From positions 930,001 to 994,000 of the forward strand of contig NZ_CP015378.1 in the NCBI RefSeq assembly GCF_001629705.1: DNA of 64,000 nucleotides. The letters run 5' to 3'. Shown piece after piece: positions 16,102-25,401 of this stretch. Positions within the stretch are counted from its first letter, which is position 1. Every line of letters starts with the position of its first letter. The notes under the pieces are model-generated. The model was not told the DNA's origin. It did no database searches and worked only from the letters and a program-made list of their open reading frames with translations. Source of the stretch: Fictibacillus phosphorivorans. GTDB taxonomy: Bacteria; Bacillota; Bacilli; Bacillales; Fictibacillaceae. Both the position numbers and the translations under genes were made by a program.

Positions 16102-17622
16102 ATGGTGCATAAAGAAACAAATCTTAAGTTAGTTGTGGCTGGGTTATTGTTAGGTATTTTGATGGCCGCGATGGACAATACCATTGTAGCAACGGCGATG
16201 GGTACGATTGTAGCGGACCTAGGTGGTTTTGATAAATTTGTATGGGTTACAGGCTCTTACATGGTTGCGGTAATGGCTGGGATGCCCATTTATGGTAAGC
16301 TGTCCGACATGTATGGAAGAAAACGATTCTTCATTTTTGGTCTAGTGGTGTTTCTTATCGGTTCCGCTCTTTGTGGTCTTGCTCAAAATATGGAGCAGCT
16401 GATAGCGTTTAGAGCGATCCAAGGTATTGGTGGTGGGGCATTGATGCCGATCGCCTTTACGATTGTTTTTGATATTTTCCCTCCAGAAAAGAGAGGGAAA
16501 ATGACAGGGCTTCTTGGAGCAGTATTTGGAACTTCAAGTGTTCTCGGACCATTGCTAGGGGCCTTTATCACAGATGCAATCAGCTGGCATTGGGTTTTTT
16601 ATATTAACGTACCGATCGGTGCAGCATCGTTTTATTTGATCTTTCGTTATTATAAAGAAACGCTTGAACACCGCGAACAAAAGATCGACTGGTGGGGTGC
16701 CATCACACTTGTTATCGCAGTTGTTAGCCTAATGTTTGCGCTTGAACTTGGAGGAAAGACGTATGCGTGGGATTCAACGCAGATTGTAGCTTTATTTACA
16801 ATTTTCACGGTCTTTTTCATCGTGTTCTTCGCAGTAGAACAAAAAGCATCAGAACCAATTATTTCATTTTGGATGTTTAAGAAGAGGCTATTTGCTACTT
16901 CGCAGATTCTTGGATTTCTATATGGTGGAACATTTATCATTCTAGCCGTCTTTATTCCAATTTTTGTTCAAGCGGTTTACGGTGGTTCTGCAACAAGTGC
17001 GGGATTGATCCTTACTCCAATGATGTTAGGTTCTGTTGCTGGAAGTATGATAGGTGGAATCTTTCAAACGAAAACAAGCTTCCGTAACCTCATGATCGTA
17101 TCCGTTGTATCCTATTTCACGGGTATGTATATGTTGAGTGGTATGACACCAGATACTTCTAGAATGATGCTTACCTTGTTTATGGTGATTGTTGGATTTG
17201 GGATGGGCTTTTCGTTCTCCTTATTACCTGCAGCTACAATCAATAAGATGGAGTTCCGTTACAGAGGTTCTGCCAACTCTACGAATGCCTTTTTACGATC
17301 ATTAGGTATGACGCTCGGAGTAACCATTTTTGGGGCACTCCAAAATCGAATTTTTTATGAGAAGATCAGTGAGAATCTAAAAGGCTTTGCAGGGCAAGGT
17401 GCGGCAGCTTTTAAAGAGATCGATCCACAAAAAGTATTTCAAGCAGGGGAGCGATCTAAAATACCTCCTGAAGTGTTAGATGGAATAACAGCATCAATGT
17501 CTGCATCTATTACGACTGTTTTCACTTATGCTTTGATTCCTATCGTTATTTCAGCTGTAGTCATATTGTTTATGGGGAATGAACGGGTAGAGACATCAAA
17601 ACAAAATATAAAGGCAAAATAA
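16102..17622 (+). CDS. DHA2-family (EmrB/QacA) multidrug MFS transporter
   Basis: Fourteen-span drug:H+ antiporter. TM1 carries LDNTIV-like motif D as MDNTIVATAMGTIV. Motif A appears as GKLSDMYGRKR, and motif C as GxxxGPxxGG-like GTSSVLGPLLGAFI. Proton-driven export of drugs or toxic compounds in the cytoplasmic membrane. An upstream-extended frame starting at 15895 is rejected in favour of the ATG at 16102, with AGGAG 8 bases before it (506 residues, usual length). A long hairpin in the leader may control translation. No dedicated regulator gene is adjacent. Confidence 0.88.
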   Translation: MVHKETNLKLVVAGLLLGILMAAMDNTIVATAMGTIVADLGGFDKFVWVTGSYMVAVMAGMPIYGKLSDMYGRKRFFIFGLVVFLIGSALCGLAQNMEQLIAFRAIQGIGGGALMPIAFTIVFDIFPPEKRGKMTGLLGAVFGTSSVLGPLLGAFITDAISWHWVFYINVPIGAASFYLIFRYYKETLEHREQKIDWWGAITLVIAVVSLMFALELGGKTYAWDSTQIVALFTIFTVFFIVFFAVEQKASEPIISFWMFKKRLFATSQILGFLYGGTFIILAVFIPIFVQAVYGGSATSAGLILTPMMLGSVAGSMIGGIFQTKTSFRNLMIVSVVSYFTGMYMLSGMTPDTSRMMLTLFMVIVGFGMGFSFSLLPAATINKMEFRYRGSANSTNAFLRSLGMTLGVTIFGALQNRIFYEKISENLKGFAGQGAAAFKEIDPQKVFQAGERSKIPPEVLDGITASMSASITTVFTYALIPIVISAVVILFMGNERVETSKQNIKAK

Positions 17623-17624
17623 AA

Positions 17625-17661
17625 AAAGAGTTTGGGAAGAGAATATCCCAAACTCTTTTTT
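17625..17661. terminator. Bidirectional terminator
   Basis: AAAGAGTTTGGGA / TCCCAAACTCTTT stem between convergent genes, T-run on both strands. Confidence 0.85.
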
Positions 17662-18310
17662 ATGCAGCAGAAGCTGATTTCTTTTCTTTCTTTGGAGCAA
17701 TCGTATATGACAAAGATACAATAATATCAATAGCAAGAATCAGCGCCCAAATCCGTGTAATATTATTAGCCACATCGTTTTTGTAGAACAGATCTGTATC
17801 TGTTGTGTCATACCAATCTTTTAAGAGTGTGTCTATATGTATGGAAGAAACAGCATCTGAGAGGCCGAACAATAACAAGAAAACACACTGTGCTGTGATA
17901 AATAAAAAAATGTGTTTATAAAGATTTTTTCTTTCTTGCTTCGCATGTTGCATTCCGTACAGTGGTTTTGAATCAGGTAGGTCAGGTTCTGGTAATCTAC
18001 GCATCTTGGCGACCTTTCGCTGTATAAAGCGATCTAATTTTTGAAAATCACTCTTTCCATACAAAAACGCATAAGCGATCACGATTAGAATAATGATTTG
18101 ATAGGAAGAGAATTTTCCTGTTCGTAAGTAATCAAAATATCCCATCGCAGCAATCCATAGGTCATTTAAAAGAAAAAGAACGAAGAATGCCATGCTTAAT
18201 TTTTTTAGATTAAACCAATAACGTACGACTAAAAATGATAAGGTTGATACCCAAAATACAGTCTCTGCCAATATGAGAAATACCCACTTATGTTCTAAAA
18301 CAAAATCCAT
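17660..18310 (-). CDS. Multi-pass membrane protein, unknown function
   Basis: 216 residues from the ATG at 18310, chosen because GGAAGGA lies about 10 bases upstream. Hydrophobic spans at about 8-28, 40-58, 68-84, 131-150 and 185-207, with a basic cytoplasmic loop (RKVAKMRRLPEPD) in the middle. Lysine-rich C-terminus. No family recognised. Confidence 0.6.
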   Translation of the reverse strand: MDFVLEHKWVFLILAETVFWVSTLSFLVVRYWFNLKKLSMAFFVLFLLNDLWIAAMGYFDYLRTGKFSSYQIIILIVIAYAFLYGKSDFQKLDRFIQRKVAKMRRLPEPDLPDSKPLYGMQHAKQERKNLYKHIFLFITAQCVFLLLFGLSDAVSSIHIDTLLKDWYDTTDTDLFYKNDVANNITRIWALILAIDIIVSLSYTIAPKKEKKSASAA

Positions 18311-18465
18311 TCGATGTTCATCCTTCCTCTGATGAATGTAAAACAGTTGATAAACCATTCTTAGAATAACACTTAAAAATGGTTAAGTCTCCCATATTTA
18401 GTATCATTTTTCTTTATCATTATGTGATAATGAACAAGAATAGAAAATTAAAATGGAGTGATACC

Positions 18466-18780
18466 ATGTATTCAGATACAGCCTCTGAATTACGAAGCAT
18501 ACGTAAGACAATGATTGTTTTGGGAATCTTATTATTATTTGTAATCGGGTCGATCAATAACAATGAAACTGAAGAAGTTGAGGATGAAGATTATGCTGAG
18601 GTGACAACGAACGTACAAAATCAATTAGTCCCGTTAGGTAACGGGTATTTTGGCCTATATTCAAACCTTGACGAAACAGATTCAGATCCTGAGATGAAGA
18701 TTTATTATTATGACGAGAAAGAGAATAAACTTGTATTAAAAAAAGAAGAAGATTTAGACACTGTAGAAATCTCAGAATAA
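18466..18780 (+). CDS. Small membrane-anchored protein with acidic extracytoplasmic part
   Basis: 104 residues. One transmembrane helix at about 16-32 (MIVLGILLLFVIGSI), then an acidic region (ETEEVEDEDYAEV) and a C-terminal segment with beta-strand character (GYFGLYSNLD, EMKIYYYDEKENKLVL). The start with GGAGTGA before ATG is preferred over upstream in-frame codons at 18379. Function unknown. Confidence 0.6.
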   Translation: MYSDTASELRSIRKTMIVLGILLLFVIGSINNNETEEVEDEDYAEVTTNVQNQLVPLGNGYFGLYSNLDETDSDPEMKIYYYDEKENKLVLKKEEDLDTVEISE

Positions 18781-18934
18781 TCTAAGGTTAGAAAAGTAAC
18801 TGTAAAATACAAGTAAGTTGTTTTATTAAGTAAGTTCTTCAATTATATGATATACTTTTTCTTAATTATTAAAATTTAAAACACTTAGGAGGTGACAACT
18901 TATATTCCAGTAACTTGGGGTATAAGGAGTCTTT

Positions 18935-20293
18935 TTGGACAGTTTGACCTTATTGAAATTACTTGCAGTAGCCGTACTTATTCTACTAACCGCTTTTTTC
19001 GTAGCAGCAGAATTTGCGATTGTTAAAATTCGTAAATCAAGAATTGATCAACTAGCTGAAGAAGGTAACAAACGAGCGATTGCAGCACAAAAGGTTATTT
19101 CCAACCTTGACGGATCACTCTCAGCCTGTCAGTTAGGAATTACAATTACAGCTTTAGGATTAGGTTGGTTGGGTGAACCTACGGTAGAAGCAATTCTCGG
19201 TCCTGTATTTGAACAAATGGATTTAAGCCCGGCAATTGTTCACACATTATCATTTGCAATTGCTTTTGCATCCATTACTTTTTTACACGTTGTTCTTGGT
19301 GAGCTTGCACCAAAAACAGTAGCTATTCAAAAAGCTGAAACCATTAGCTTATTGTTATCACCTGCTTTAATCGGATTCTATCGAGTTATGTATCCTTTCA
19401 TTTGGTTCTTAAACGGAAGTGCTCAGCTTCTAGTAAGAATGTTTGGTCTAAAACCAGCTTCTGAACATGATATGGCACATACCGAAGAAGAACTTCGTTT
19501 AATCTTGAGTGAGAGCTACAAAAGTGGTGAGATCAACAAATCTGAGTTCAGTTATGTGGAAAAGGTATTCGAATTTGATGACAGAACTGCAAAAGAGATC
19601 ATGGTCCCTCGTACTGAAATGATATGTCTTTATGAAGACAATTCAGTTGAAGAAAACATTAATATAATCGCAGAAGAAAAATATACACGTTACCCTGTTG
19701 TAGGGGAAGATAAAGATAATGTTCTTGGTATGGTAAATGCAAAAGAAGTATTTTTTGACTTGATTAAAGGAAAGAAATACCCTCTTGAACATTACATCCG
19801 ACCGACATTGAGTGTGTTTGAAAATACACCGATTAAAGAAACGCTTTTAAAGCTTCAGAAAAAAGGCTTTCATATGGCTGTTTTAGTTGATGAATATGGT
19901 GGCACAGCTGGTATAGTTACCATTGAAGATATTTTGGAAGAGCTTGTTGGTGAAATACGCGATGAGTTCGATGAAGATGAATCTCCAATGATACACGCGG
20001 TCAGTCCAAACGTGAAGCATTTTGACGGTAAAGTCTTGATCGCTGAAGTGAACGACATCTACGGATTACAAATTGATGATAGTGAGCTTGATACGATTGG
20101 TGGATGGGTGCTTTCTCAAAACTCTGAAATACAAGAAGATCAGGTCATTACTTATGATGATTATGATTTTAAAGTGATTGAAATTGATGGTCACCAAGTG
20201 AAAAAGATTGAGATTACAAAAAGACTTAATCAAGATGAGATCAGTTCTTCACCTCAAGAATTAGAACACAATTTAGTTGAAAAAGAAGCGTAA
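18935..20293 (+). CDS. Hemolysin-family CorC/TlyC-like transporter (DUF21-CBS pair-CorC_HlyC)
   Basis: Residues about 1-195 form a DUF21/CNNM membrane domain. Residues about 205-330 hold two CBS domains (YTRYPVV, MAVLVDEYGGTAGIVT), and 345-430 the CorC_HlyC domain. These CNNM/CorC proteins act in Mg2+ (or Co2+) efflux and homeostasis; the hemolysin name is historical. The TTG start has AAGGAG 5 bases upstream. A second good site, AGGAGGTGA at 18886-18896, has no start codon at proper spacing. Confidence 0.85.
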   Translation: MDSLTLLKLLAVAVLILLTAFFVAAEFAIVKIRKSRIDQLAEEGNKRAIAAQKVISNLDGSLSACQLGITITALGLGWLGEPTVEAILGPVFEQMDLSPAIVHTLSFAIAFASITFLHVVLGELAPKTVAIQKAETISLLLSPALIGFYRVMYPFIWFLNGSAQLLVRMFGLKPASEHDMAHTEEELRLILSESYKSGEINKSEFSYVEKVFEFDDRTAKEIMVPRTEMICLYEDNSVEENINIIAEEKYTRYPVVGEDKDNVLGMVNAKEVFFDLIKGKKYPLEHYIRPTLSVFENTPIKETLLKLQKKGFHMAVLVDEYGGTAGIVTIEDILEELVGEIRDEFDEDESPMIHAVSPNVKHFDGKVLIAEVNDIYGLQIDDSELDTIGGWVLSQNSEIQEDQVITYDDYDFKVIEIDGHQVKKIEITKRLNQDEISSSPQELEHNLVEKEA

Positions 20294-20298
20294 TCAAG

Positions 20299-20333
20299 AA
20301 GAGACCAGTCTTAACAGAATGGTCTCTTTTTTG
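20299..20333 (+). terminator. Intrinsic terminator
   Basis: AAGAGACCA / TGGTCTCTT stem followed by TTTTTG. Confidence 0.85.
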
Positions 20334-20385
20334 TTTATTTTTTAATATGAGGCAGGGAACAAATGAATGAAAGGAGGAGATACTT

Positions 20386-20617
20386 TTAAAATCCATTACT
20401 ATTCAATTAGAATATGATGAAAGAACCTTTCAAGAATCACAAGATATAAGATATATAAAAAATGTTGGAAGAAAAACTTTCAGGTACAGATTTAAAAGTG
20501 GTTTCTGTATCTCCGACTTCAGGTTGCAAAGCAATTGATATCATGAAGGACAAAGATTCTACAGGAGCTGGTGGACAAACTTCTCCTGACAATGAAAAAC
20601 CACCAAATAGAAACTGA
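20386..20617 (+). pseudogene. Decayed or frameshifted small gene (~75 codons)
   Basis: A strong AAAGGAGGAG lies 8 bases before TTA (possibly a mutated TTG) at 20386, which opens KSITIQLEYDERTFQESQDIRYIK. After a run of six A at about 20457-20462 the sensible frame shifts by one and continues EEKLSGTDLKVVSVSPTSGCKAID ... to a stop at 20617. Removing one A joins both parts. A terminator follows. It could also be a sequencing error plus a rare start codon. The product is unknown; the sequence between the two halves reads smoothly as one small protein. Confidence 0.5.
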
Positions 20618-20640
20618 GACGGGATTTCCCGTCTTTTTTC
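20615..20640 (+). terminator. Intrinsic terminator
   Basis: GACGGGA / TCCCGTC stem with a 1-3 base loop followed by TTTTTTCTTTT. Confidence 0.8.
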
Positions 20641-20689
20641 TTTTATCCTTCTAATTTCCCAGGAAATCGACTTAAATTGACAGAATATA

Positions 20690-20718
20690 TTGACAAATTA
20701 ATAGTGATTATTTACTAT
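20690..20718 (+). promoter_or_regulatory. Sigma-A promoter for the 20783 gene
   Basis: TTGACA, 17-base spacer, TACTAT; a second TTGACA lies 13 bases upstream. About 65 bases before the start codon. Confidence 0.7.
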
Positions 20719-20782
20719 TTAAATAACTAAACTTTTAAGACAAAAGTAAAGGAGATGGAAGAATTTAAGGAGGTTGAGGGAG

Positions 20783-21028
20783 ATGATAAGCGTGCCGCAA
20801 TACCGATTTATCCGTTTGATAACTGGAAATGAGATATTAGATGTTGATATCTTTCTCTTCACAGACAAAACAACTGTTGTGGTTAGTATGCTTTATTACA
20901 AACATGAACATATCATCATGTCCTCTCAGACAGCTCCTGATCGAAAAACTGCTTTGAAAAATGCCTTTCATGCTTTCTATGAAACGAAATTCATCTACGA
21001 TCAAAAACATTTATCAGCTATAAATTAA
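20783..21028 (+). CDS. Small protein of unknown function
   Basis: 81 residues, strand-rich N-terminal half (YRFIRLITGNEILDVDIFLFTDKTTVVVSML) and a helical C-terminal half (KTALKNAFHAFYETKFI). AAGGAGG is 8 bases before the ATG, and a near-consensus promoter lies upstream, so expression is likely. No family recognised. Confidence 0.6.
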   Translation: MISVPQYRFIRLITGNEILDVDIFLFTDKTTVVVSMLYYKHEHIIMSSQTAPDRKTALKNAFHAFYETKFIYDQKHLSAIN

Positions 21029-21163
21029 AGGGATCGTATGATTGATCTTTAAATAGTAAGAATATTTTTGAAAAAATATCTTTATTTGCAAAAGGACATA
21101 TGTTTATAATTTAGGTAATCATGAACGAAACGTTTTGATTAACGTTTTTAATGGAGGGTGGGT

Positions 21164-22984
21164 ATGGAAACTTCAGATGGTCAAGTATTAAGAGACAGCC
21201 TTTTCATTAACCAAATGAAAACATATGCCAATCAATTTGAACATTCTGAAACACCTTTTCTTATCCAGAAAAATCGAACGTGGGTTTACGTAAATCCTGC
21301 AGCTAGAAAAATTTTAGAAGCGGAAGAAGATATAATTGGTCAGCCCATATGGAACAACCTGCCTAACGATTTACATTCCTTAGTAGAAGAAAGAATTAAA
21401 ACATGCGACATGGGAATTGCTCCTAAGCCTAGTGAACAAACTTGGATCACTCAAAAGGGTAACCTTGTTCGATTAGAGGTAATTGGATTTCCCCTATTAT
21501 TCTCATCACACGCCACACAAATCATTATTCGTAATTTAACTCAGCAGCACCTTGAAAAGAAAGAGACCCTTGATCATTTAAAGCTTATTACAGAAAATAT
21601 GATAGATATCATAGGTATTGTTAGTCGTGAAGGAATCTTTACCTATTTAACACCATCCTATTTTTTAGTAACGGGATATACAGAAGTTGAAGCAATTGGA
21701 ACCACGCCCTTTAATCTTGTTCATCCTGAAGATCGAGACAGAGTCATACGTGAATTTACTCGTATGATTTTAGAACATGTACCTGTTACGATTGAATACA
21801 GATATCTAAAAAAAGATGGCGTTTATATTTGGTTGGAGTCGAAAGGGACGCCTATCAATCATAAAAATAACCAATCTGCTATAGTAGCGTCTCGAGACAT
21901 TACGAAAAGAAAACAAGCAGAAGCTGCGTTACGAAAGAATGAGTTTAAGCATCGCATCATTCTTGATCACAGCAATGATTTGATCTGTTCAGTCGATACT
22001 GATGGAACGTATTTATACGCTTCACTTTCTTATAAGAGTATTCTAGGGATCGAGCCCAATTTATTGATTGGCACAAATGCCTTAAACTGCGTTCACATGG
22101 AGGATCATGAGAGTGTAGGAGAATATATAAAATCAGTCGCTGCGCTGGAAAATCCTCTTCCTCTCATATATCGTAAGATGCATGCTTCAGGTCACCCCGT
22201 CTTATTAGAAGGTAAAGGAATGCCTATGGTGTCTGATGAAGGAGAGATCGAGGGTATCGTTTTTATCTCTCGCGATATTACAGAAAAGAAAAAAGCAGAT
22301 GAATATATACGAAATAGTGAGAAGCTTGCCGTGTTAGGCGAACTAGCCGCAGGTGTTGCTCATGAGATCAGAAATCCACTCACATCCATCAAAGGTCTGT
22401 TTTCTTTAATGAAAAATAGCGAGATCGATCAAAGTAAACTCTTTTTATACAATGATGTGATCTGTGATGAACTGAATCGGATCGAATCGATCGTTAATGA
22501 GTTCATGGCGTTAGCGAAACCAGATGCAACACAATACAGGAAGAAAGTAAACATCATTCAGCTTCTTCAAGACACTGTAATGTTATTAACGTCTGAAGCT
22601 AATCTGTATAATGTTGAGATTCGTTTATTATTTAAAGAAAAAGATCTTTTTGTCTCATGTGAAAAGAATCAGATTAAGCAAGTATTTGTCAATGTCATAA
22701 AAAATGCGATTGAAGCTATGAATAATGGTGGAATCCTCACGATAGCGATTGAAGAAACAGCAGATCAAAAAGTAAAGCTGATCTTTGTAGATAATGGAAT
22801 TGGAATCGAAGAAGAGCGATTAAAGAGCATTGGCGTTCCATTCTTCACCAATAAGGAAAAAGGAATAGGCCTCGGTCTTACAGTTAGTAATAAAATTATT
22901 ACAGAGCATAAGGGAGATTTGAAAGTAGAAAGTTATCCTGGAAAAGGAACAACCGTTTCAATCACTTTACAAAAAACAGAATAG
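21164..22984 (+). CDS. PAS-domain sensor histidine kinase (KinA/KinE-like)
   Basis: 606 residues with no membrane span, so cytoplasmic. Three PAS domains at about 20-125, 140-255 and 265-380, the last two followed by PAC segments (ASRDITKRK, ISRDITEKKKA). HisKA: His400 in AHEIRNPLTSIKG. HATPase_c: N box NAIEAM, G1 DNGIGI, F box FFTNKEKG, G2 GIGLGL. The layout matches Bacillus phosphorelay kinases that feed Spo0F, but the signal and partner are unknown. No response regulator is adjacent (orphan kinase). GGAGG 6 bases before the ATG. Confidence 0.85.
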   Translation: METSDGQVLRDSLFINQMKTYANQFEHSETPFLIQKNRTWVYVNPAARKILEAEEDIIGQPIWNNLPNDLHSLVEERIKTCDMGIAPKPSEQTWITQKGNLVRLEVIGFPLLFSSHATQIIIRNLTQQHLEKKETLDHLKLITENMIDIIGIVSREGIFTYLTPSYFLVTGYTEVEAIGTTPFNLVHPEDRDRVIREFTRMILEHVPVTIEYRYLKKDGVYIWLESKGTPINHKNNQSAIVASRDITKRKQAEAALRKNEFKHRIILDHSNDLICSVDTDGTYLYASLSYKSILGIEPNLLIGTNALNCVHMEDHESVGEYIKSVAALENPLPLIYRKMHASGHPVLLEGKGMPMVSDEGEIEGIVFISRDITEKKKADEYIRNSEKLAVLGELAAGVAHEIRNPLTSIKGLFSLMKNSEIDQSKLFLYNDVICDELNRIESIVNEFMALAKPDATQYRKKVNIIQLLQDTVMLLTSEANLYNVEIRLLFKEKDLFVSCEKNQIKQVFVNVIKNAIEAMNNGGILTIAIEETADQKVKLIFVDNGIGIEEERLKSIGVPFFTNKEKGIGLGLTVSNKIITEHKGDLKVESYPGKGTTVSITLQKTE

Positions 22985-22992
22985 ACTAGAGG

Positions 22993-23026
22993 AGACTGAA
23001 CTCACCCATGAGAGTTCAGTCTTTTA
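22993..23026. terminator. Bidirectional terminator
   Basis: AGACTGAACTC / GAGTTCAGTCT stem between the kinase gene and a convergent small gene. Confidence 0.8.
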
Positions 23027-23179
23027 AATGCCGTCAAATAGTTTGAAAACACTTCTTCCAAGAAGTCTGATCAGCCATAGGATCAGTTCAGGTATAACTA
23101 ATAATAGATCCATCATAAAGTCTAGCCATGTGTATGTTTCATTCGTCTGCTTCTTTTTCTTTTTACGCCTAAGTGCCAT
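23024..23179 (-). CDS. 51-residue basic small membrane protein
   Basis: Short frame beginning MALRRKKKKKQT, with a strongly basic N-terminus, then an amphipathic/hydrophobic helix (LDFMMDLLLVIPELILWLIRLL) and a short tail ending LFDGI. AAGGTGATGG lies at good spacing before the ATG, and a bidirectional terminator closes it. The positive-inside pattern predicts a cytoplasmic N-terminus. Function unknown. Confidence 0.6.
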   Translation of the reverse strand: MALRRKKKKKQTNETYTWLDFMMDLLLVIPELILWLIRLLGRSVFKLFDGI

Positions 23180-23470
23180 TTAGCCATCACCTTTACCTTT
23201 GATGAAGATAAAAAACGTTTACTTTAACTAGAATTATATTTATGAAGTAAAGATTTTATAAAGAAGAACAGGACATTTGAAGCATAAGATTGTATTTTAA
23301 AATGTGATGAAATACAACCGCCACAATTCTTCGTTTTTTTATGGATTATAAGATTAGTAAGTTGTTCCTATAAGTAATTTTATATACGTTTACATAAAAA
23401 AATAGTTTCTTAATATTTCCACTCTATAATGAACGAGTAATAAATTCATTTAAAAGGGGTTGCATCAAGC

Positions 23471-25219
23471 ATGGATGAAAGACCGATGGATGAATGGATT
23501 AAGAAACTCACGGAAGACAGCTTAAAAAAAAACAAATTGGATCGCAGAGCGTTTCTTGCAGGTGCCGGAAAGATTGCAGGAATTTCACTGGGGCTCACAA
23601 TTGCTCAATCGTTAGGCAGTTACGAAGTGAACGCAGCACCAACCTTTAGAAATTATCCGTTTACACTAGGTGTAGCTTCAGGTGATCCTTTAGCAGACAG
23701 CGTTGTTTTATGGACAAGGTTAGCGCCAGATCCGTTAAACGGTGGTGGGATGTCCAATCAAGCTGTACCCGTAAAATGGGAGATTGCAGAAGATGATAGA
23801 TTTAAGAAGGTTGTACAAAAGGGAACAGAACTAGCACGTCCAAATCTGGCGCACTCTGTACACGTTGAAGTAGATGGTCTTAAGCCAAACCACATATATT
23901 ACTATCGATTTAAAAGTGGGTATGAGTATAGCCCTGTAGGAAGAACGAAGACTCTTCCTAGAAAAGGTGCGAATGTAAAAAGCATGACATTTGCATTTGC
24001 ATCTTGTCAGCAGTATGAACATGGTTTCTTTACCGCATATCAGCATATGTCAGAAGAAGATTTGGATTTTGTTGTTCACTTGGGTGACTACATATATGAA
24101 TACGGACCTAATGAATATGTATCACCTTCTGGCAATGTTCGAACACATAGCGGTCCTGAGATTATGACACTCGAAGACTATCGAAACAGACATGCTCAGT
24201 ACCGTTCTGATGGGAATTTAAAAGCAGCTCATGCAGCATTTCCTTGGGTGGTAACGTGGGATGATCATGAAGTAGAGAATAACTATGCAAACATGATCCC
24301 TGAAAAAGGACAGTCTGTTGAGGCGTTCGTAAAACGGCGTGCTGCAGGTTATCAAGCCTATTACGAACACATGCCACTTCGTCGTTCATCATTACCACAT
24401 GGGGCGGATATGTTGCTCTATCGAGATTTTACTTATGGAAACTTAGCAATGTTCAATGTTATGGATACACGACAATATCGTGATGATCAAGCGAACGGAG
24501 ACGGTAGTAAACCGCCTACTCCTGAATCTCAAGATCCGAATCGAACCTTAACAGGAACTGAGCAGGAAAGCTGGTTGCTTCGTAATCTAGGAAATTCTAA
24601 AGCGCATTGGAATGTTTTAGCTCAGCAAGTATTCTTTGCACAAAGAAATTATGGTACAGCTGATGCTCCTCGCCTGAGTATGGATGCATGGGACGGTTAC
24701 ACGGCATCTCGTGAACGGATCACAAATTTTATACAATCAAAGAATTTAAATAATGTTGTTGTATTAACAGGTGATGTACATGCGAGCTGGGCGTGTGATC
24801 TAAAAGTGGATTACAATGATTCATCTTCCAATGTAATAGGAGCTGAATTTGTTGGAACATCCATTACATCTGGTGGGAATGGTGCTGATAAGCGTTCTGA
24901 TACAGATAAAATATTAGGATTGAATCCTCATATTAAATTCTTTAACGATTATCGAGGCTATGTTCGATGTACGGTGACACCTGAAGAGTGGCGTGCTGAT
25001 TATCGAGTCGTTCCGTTCGTAACGTCACCAGGTGCTGCAATATCTACACGTGCTTCATTTGTCTATCAAAAAGATCAGAATGGTATTCAGCAGGTTGGAG
25101 CAGCAGCTGTTGCAGAAGGAGTTAAGGTCTCTCGTGAAGTAGAAGAAGATCGAAACCGTGCTCATGGTATAGCGCATGAGAAGCAGATGAAGAAATCCGG
25201 GGTAAAAGCGGGTCAATAA
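23471..25219 (+). CDS. phoD: Tat-exported alkaline phosphatase/phosphodiesterase, PhoD family
   Basis: Twin-arginine signal with R25-R26 in DRRAFLAGAGK and a hydrophobic core up to about residue 55. The PhoD-like N-domain (FTLGVASGDPLADSVVLWTRL) precedes the metallophosphatase core FASCQQYEHG, HLGDYIYEYG, TWDDHEVENNY and LTGDVHASW, which hold the metal ligands. Secreted Ca2+/Fe3+-dependent phosphodiesterase that releases phosphate from teichoic acid-like polymers in B. subtilis. No clear PhoP boxes were seen in the 290 bases upstream, although TATAAT lies at 23425. Tat translocase genes are not in the window. Confidence 0.88.
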   Translation: MDERPMDEWIKKLTEDSLKKNKLDRRAFLAGAGKIAGISLGLTIAQSLGSYEVNAAPTFRNYPFTLGVASGDPLADSVVLWTRLAPDPLNGGGMSNQAVPVKWEIAEDDRFKKVVQKGTELARPNLAHSVHVEVDGLKPNHIYYYRFKSGYEYSPVGRTKTLPRKGANVKSMTFAFASCQQYEHGFFTAYQHMSEEDLDFVVHLGDYIYEYGPNEYVSPSGNVRTHSGPEIMTLEDYRNRHAQYRSDGNLKAAHAAFPWVVTWDDHEVENNYANMIPEKGQSVEAFVKRRAAGYQAYYEHMPLRRSSLPHGADMLLYRDFTYGNLAMFNVMDTRQYRDDQANGDGSKPPTPESQDPNRTLTGTEQESWLLRNLGNSKAHWNVLAQQVFFAQRNYGTADAPRLSMDAWDGYTASRERITNFIQSKNLNNVVVLTGDVHASWACDLKVDYNDSSSNVIGAEFVGTSITSGGNGADKRSDTDKILGLNPHIKFFNDYRGYVRCTVTPEEWRADYRVVPFVTSPGAAISTRASFVYQKDQNGIQQVGAAAVAEGVKVSREVEEDRNRAHGIAHEKQMKKSGVKAGQ

Positions 25220-25226
25220 AATTAGG

Positions 25227-25265
25227 AGAGGGGGATGGAAAGTTATAATTCATCCCTCTTTTTGT
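25227..25265 (+). terminator. Intrinsic terminator after phoD
   Basis: AGAGGGGGATG / CATCCCTCT stem (two-base bulge) followed by TTTTTG. Confidence 0.75.
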
Positions 25266-25401
25266 TTGGTCGGTATATGTCTAACGTGCTTGTATTTACA
25301 GCGTGATCTTAACAATGATTAACTTATCTGTAATCAAGGATTTATATTTTATAAATATACTTTTCATGTAGGATTAACATCTTGATAGGAGAGAGAATAA
25401 A

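Noticed and set aside
23280..23470. PhoP-box array upstream of phoD
   Set aside because: TTTACA and TTAATA-like words occur, but not at the regular 11-base spacing expected.
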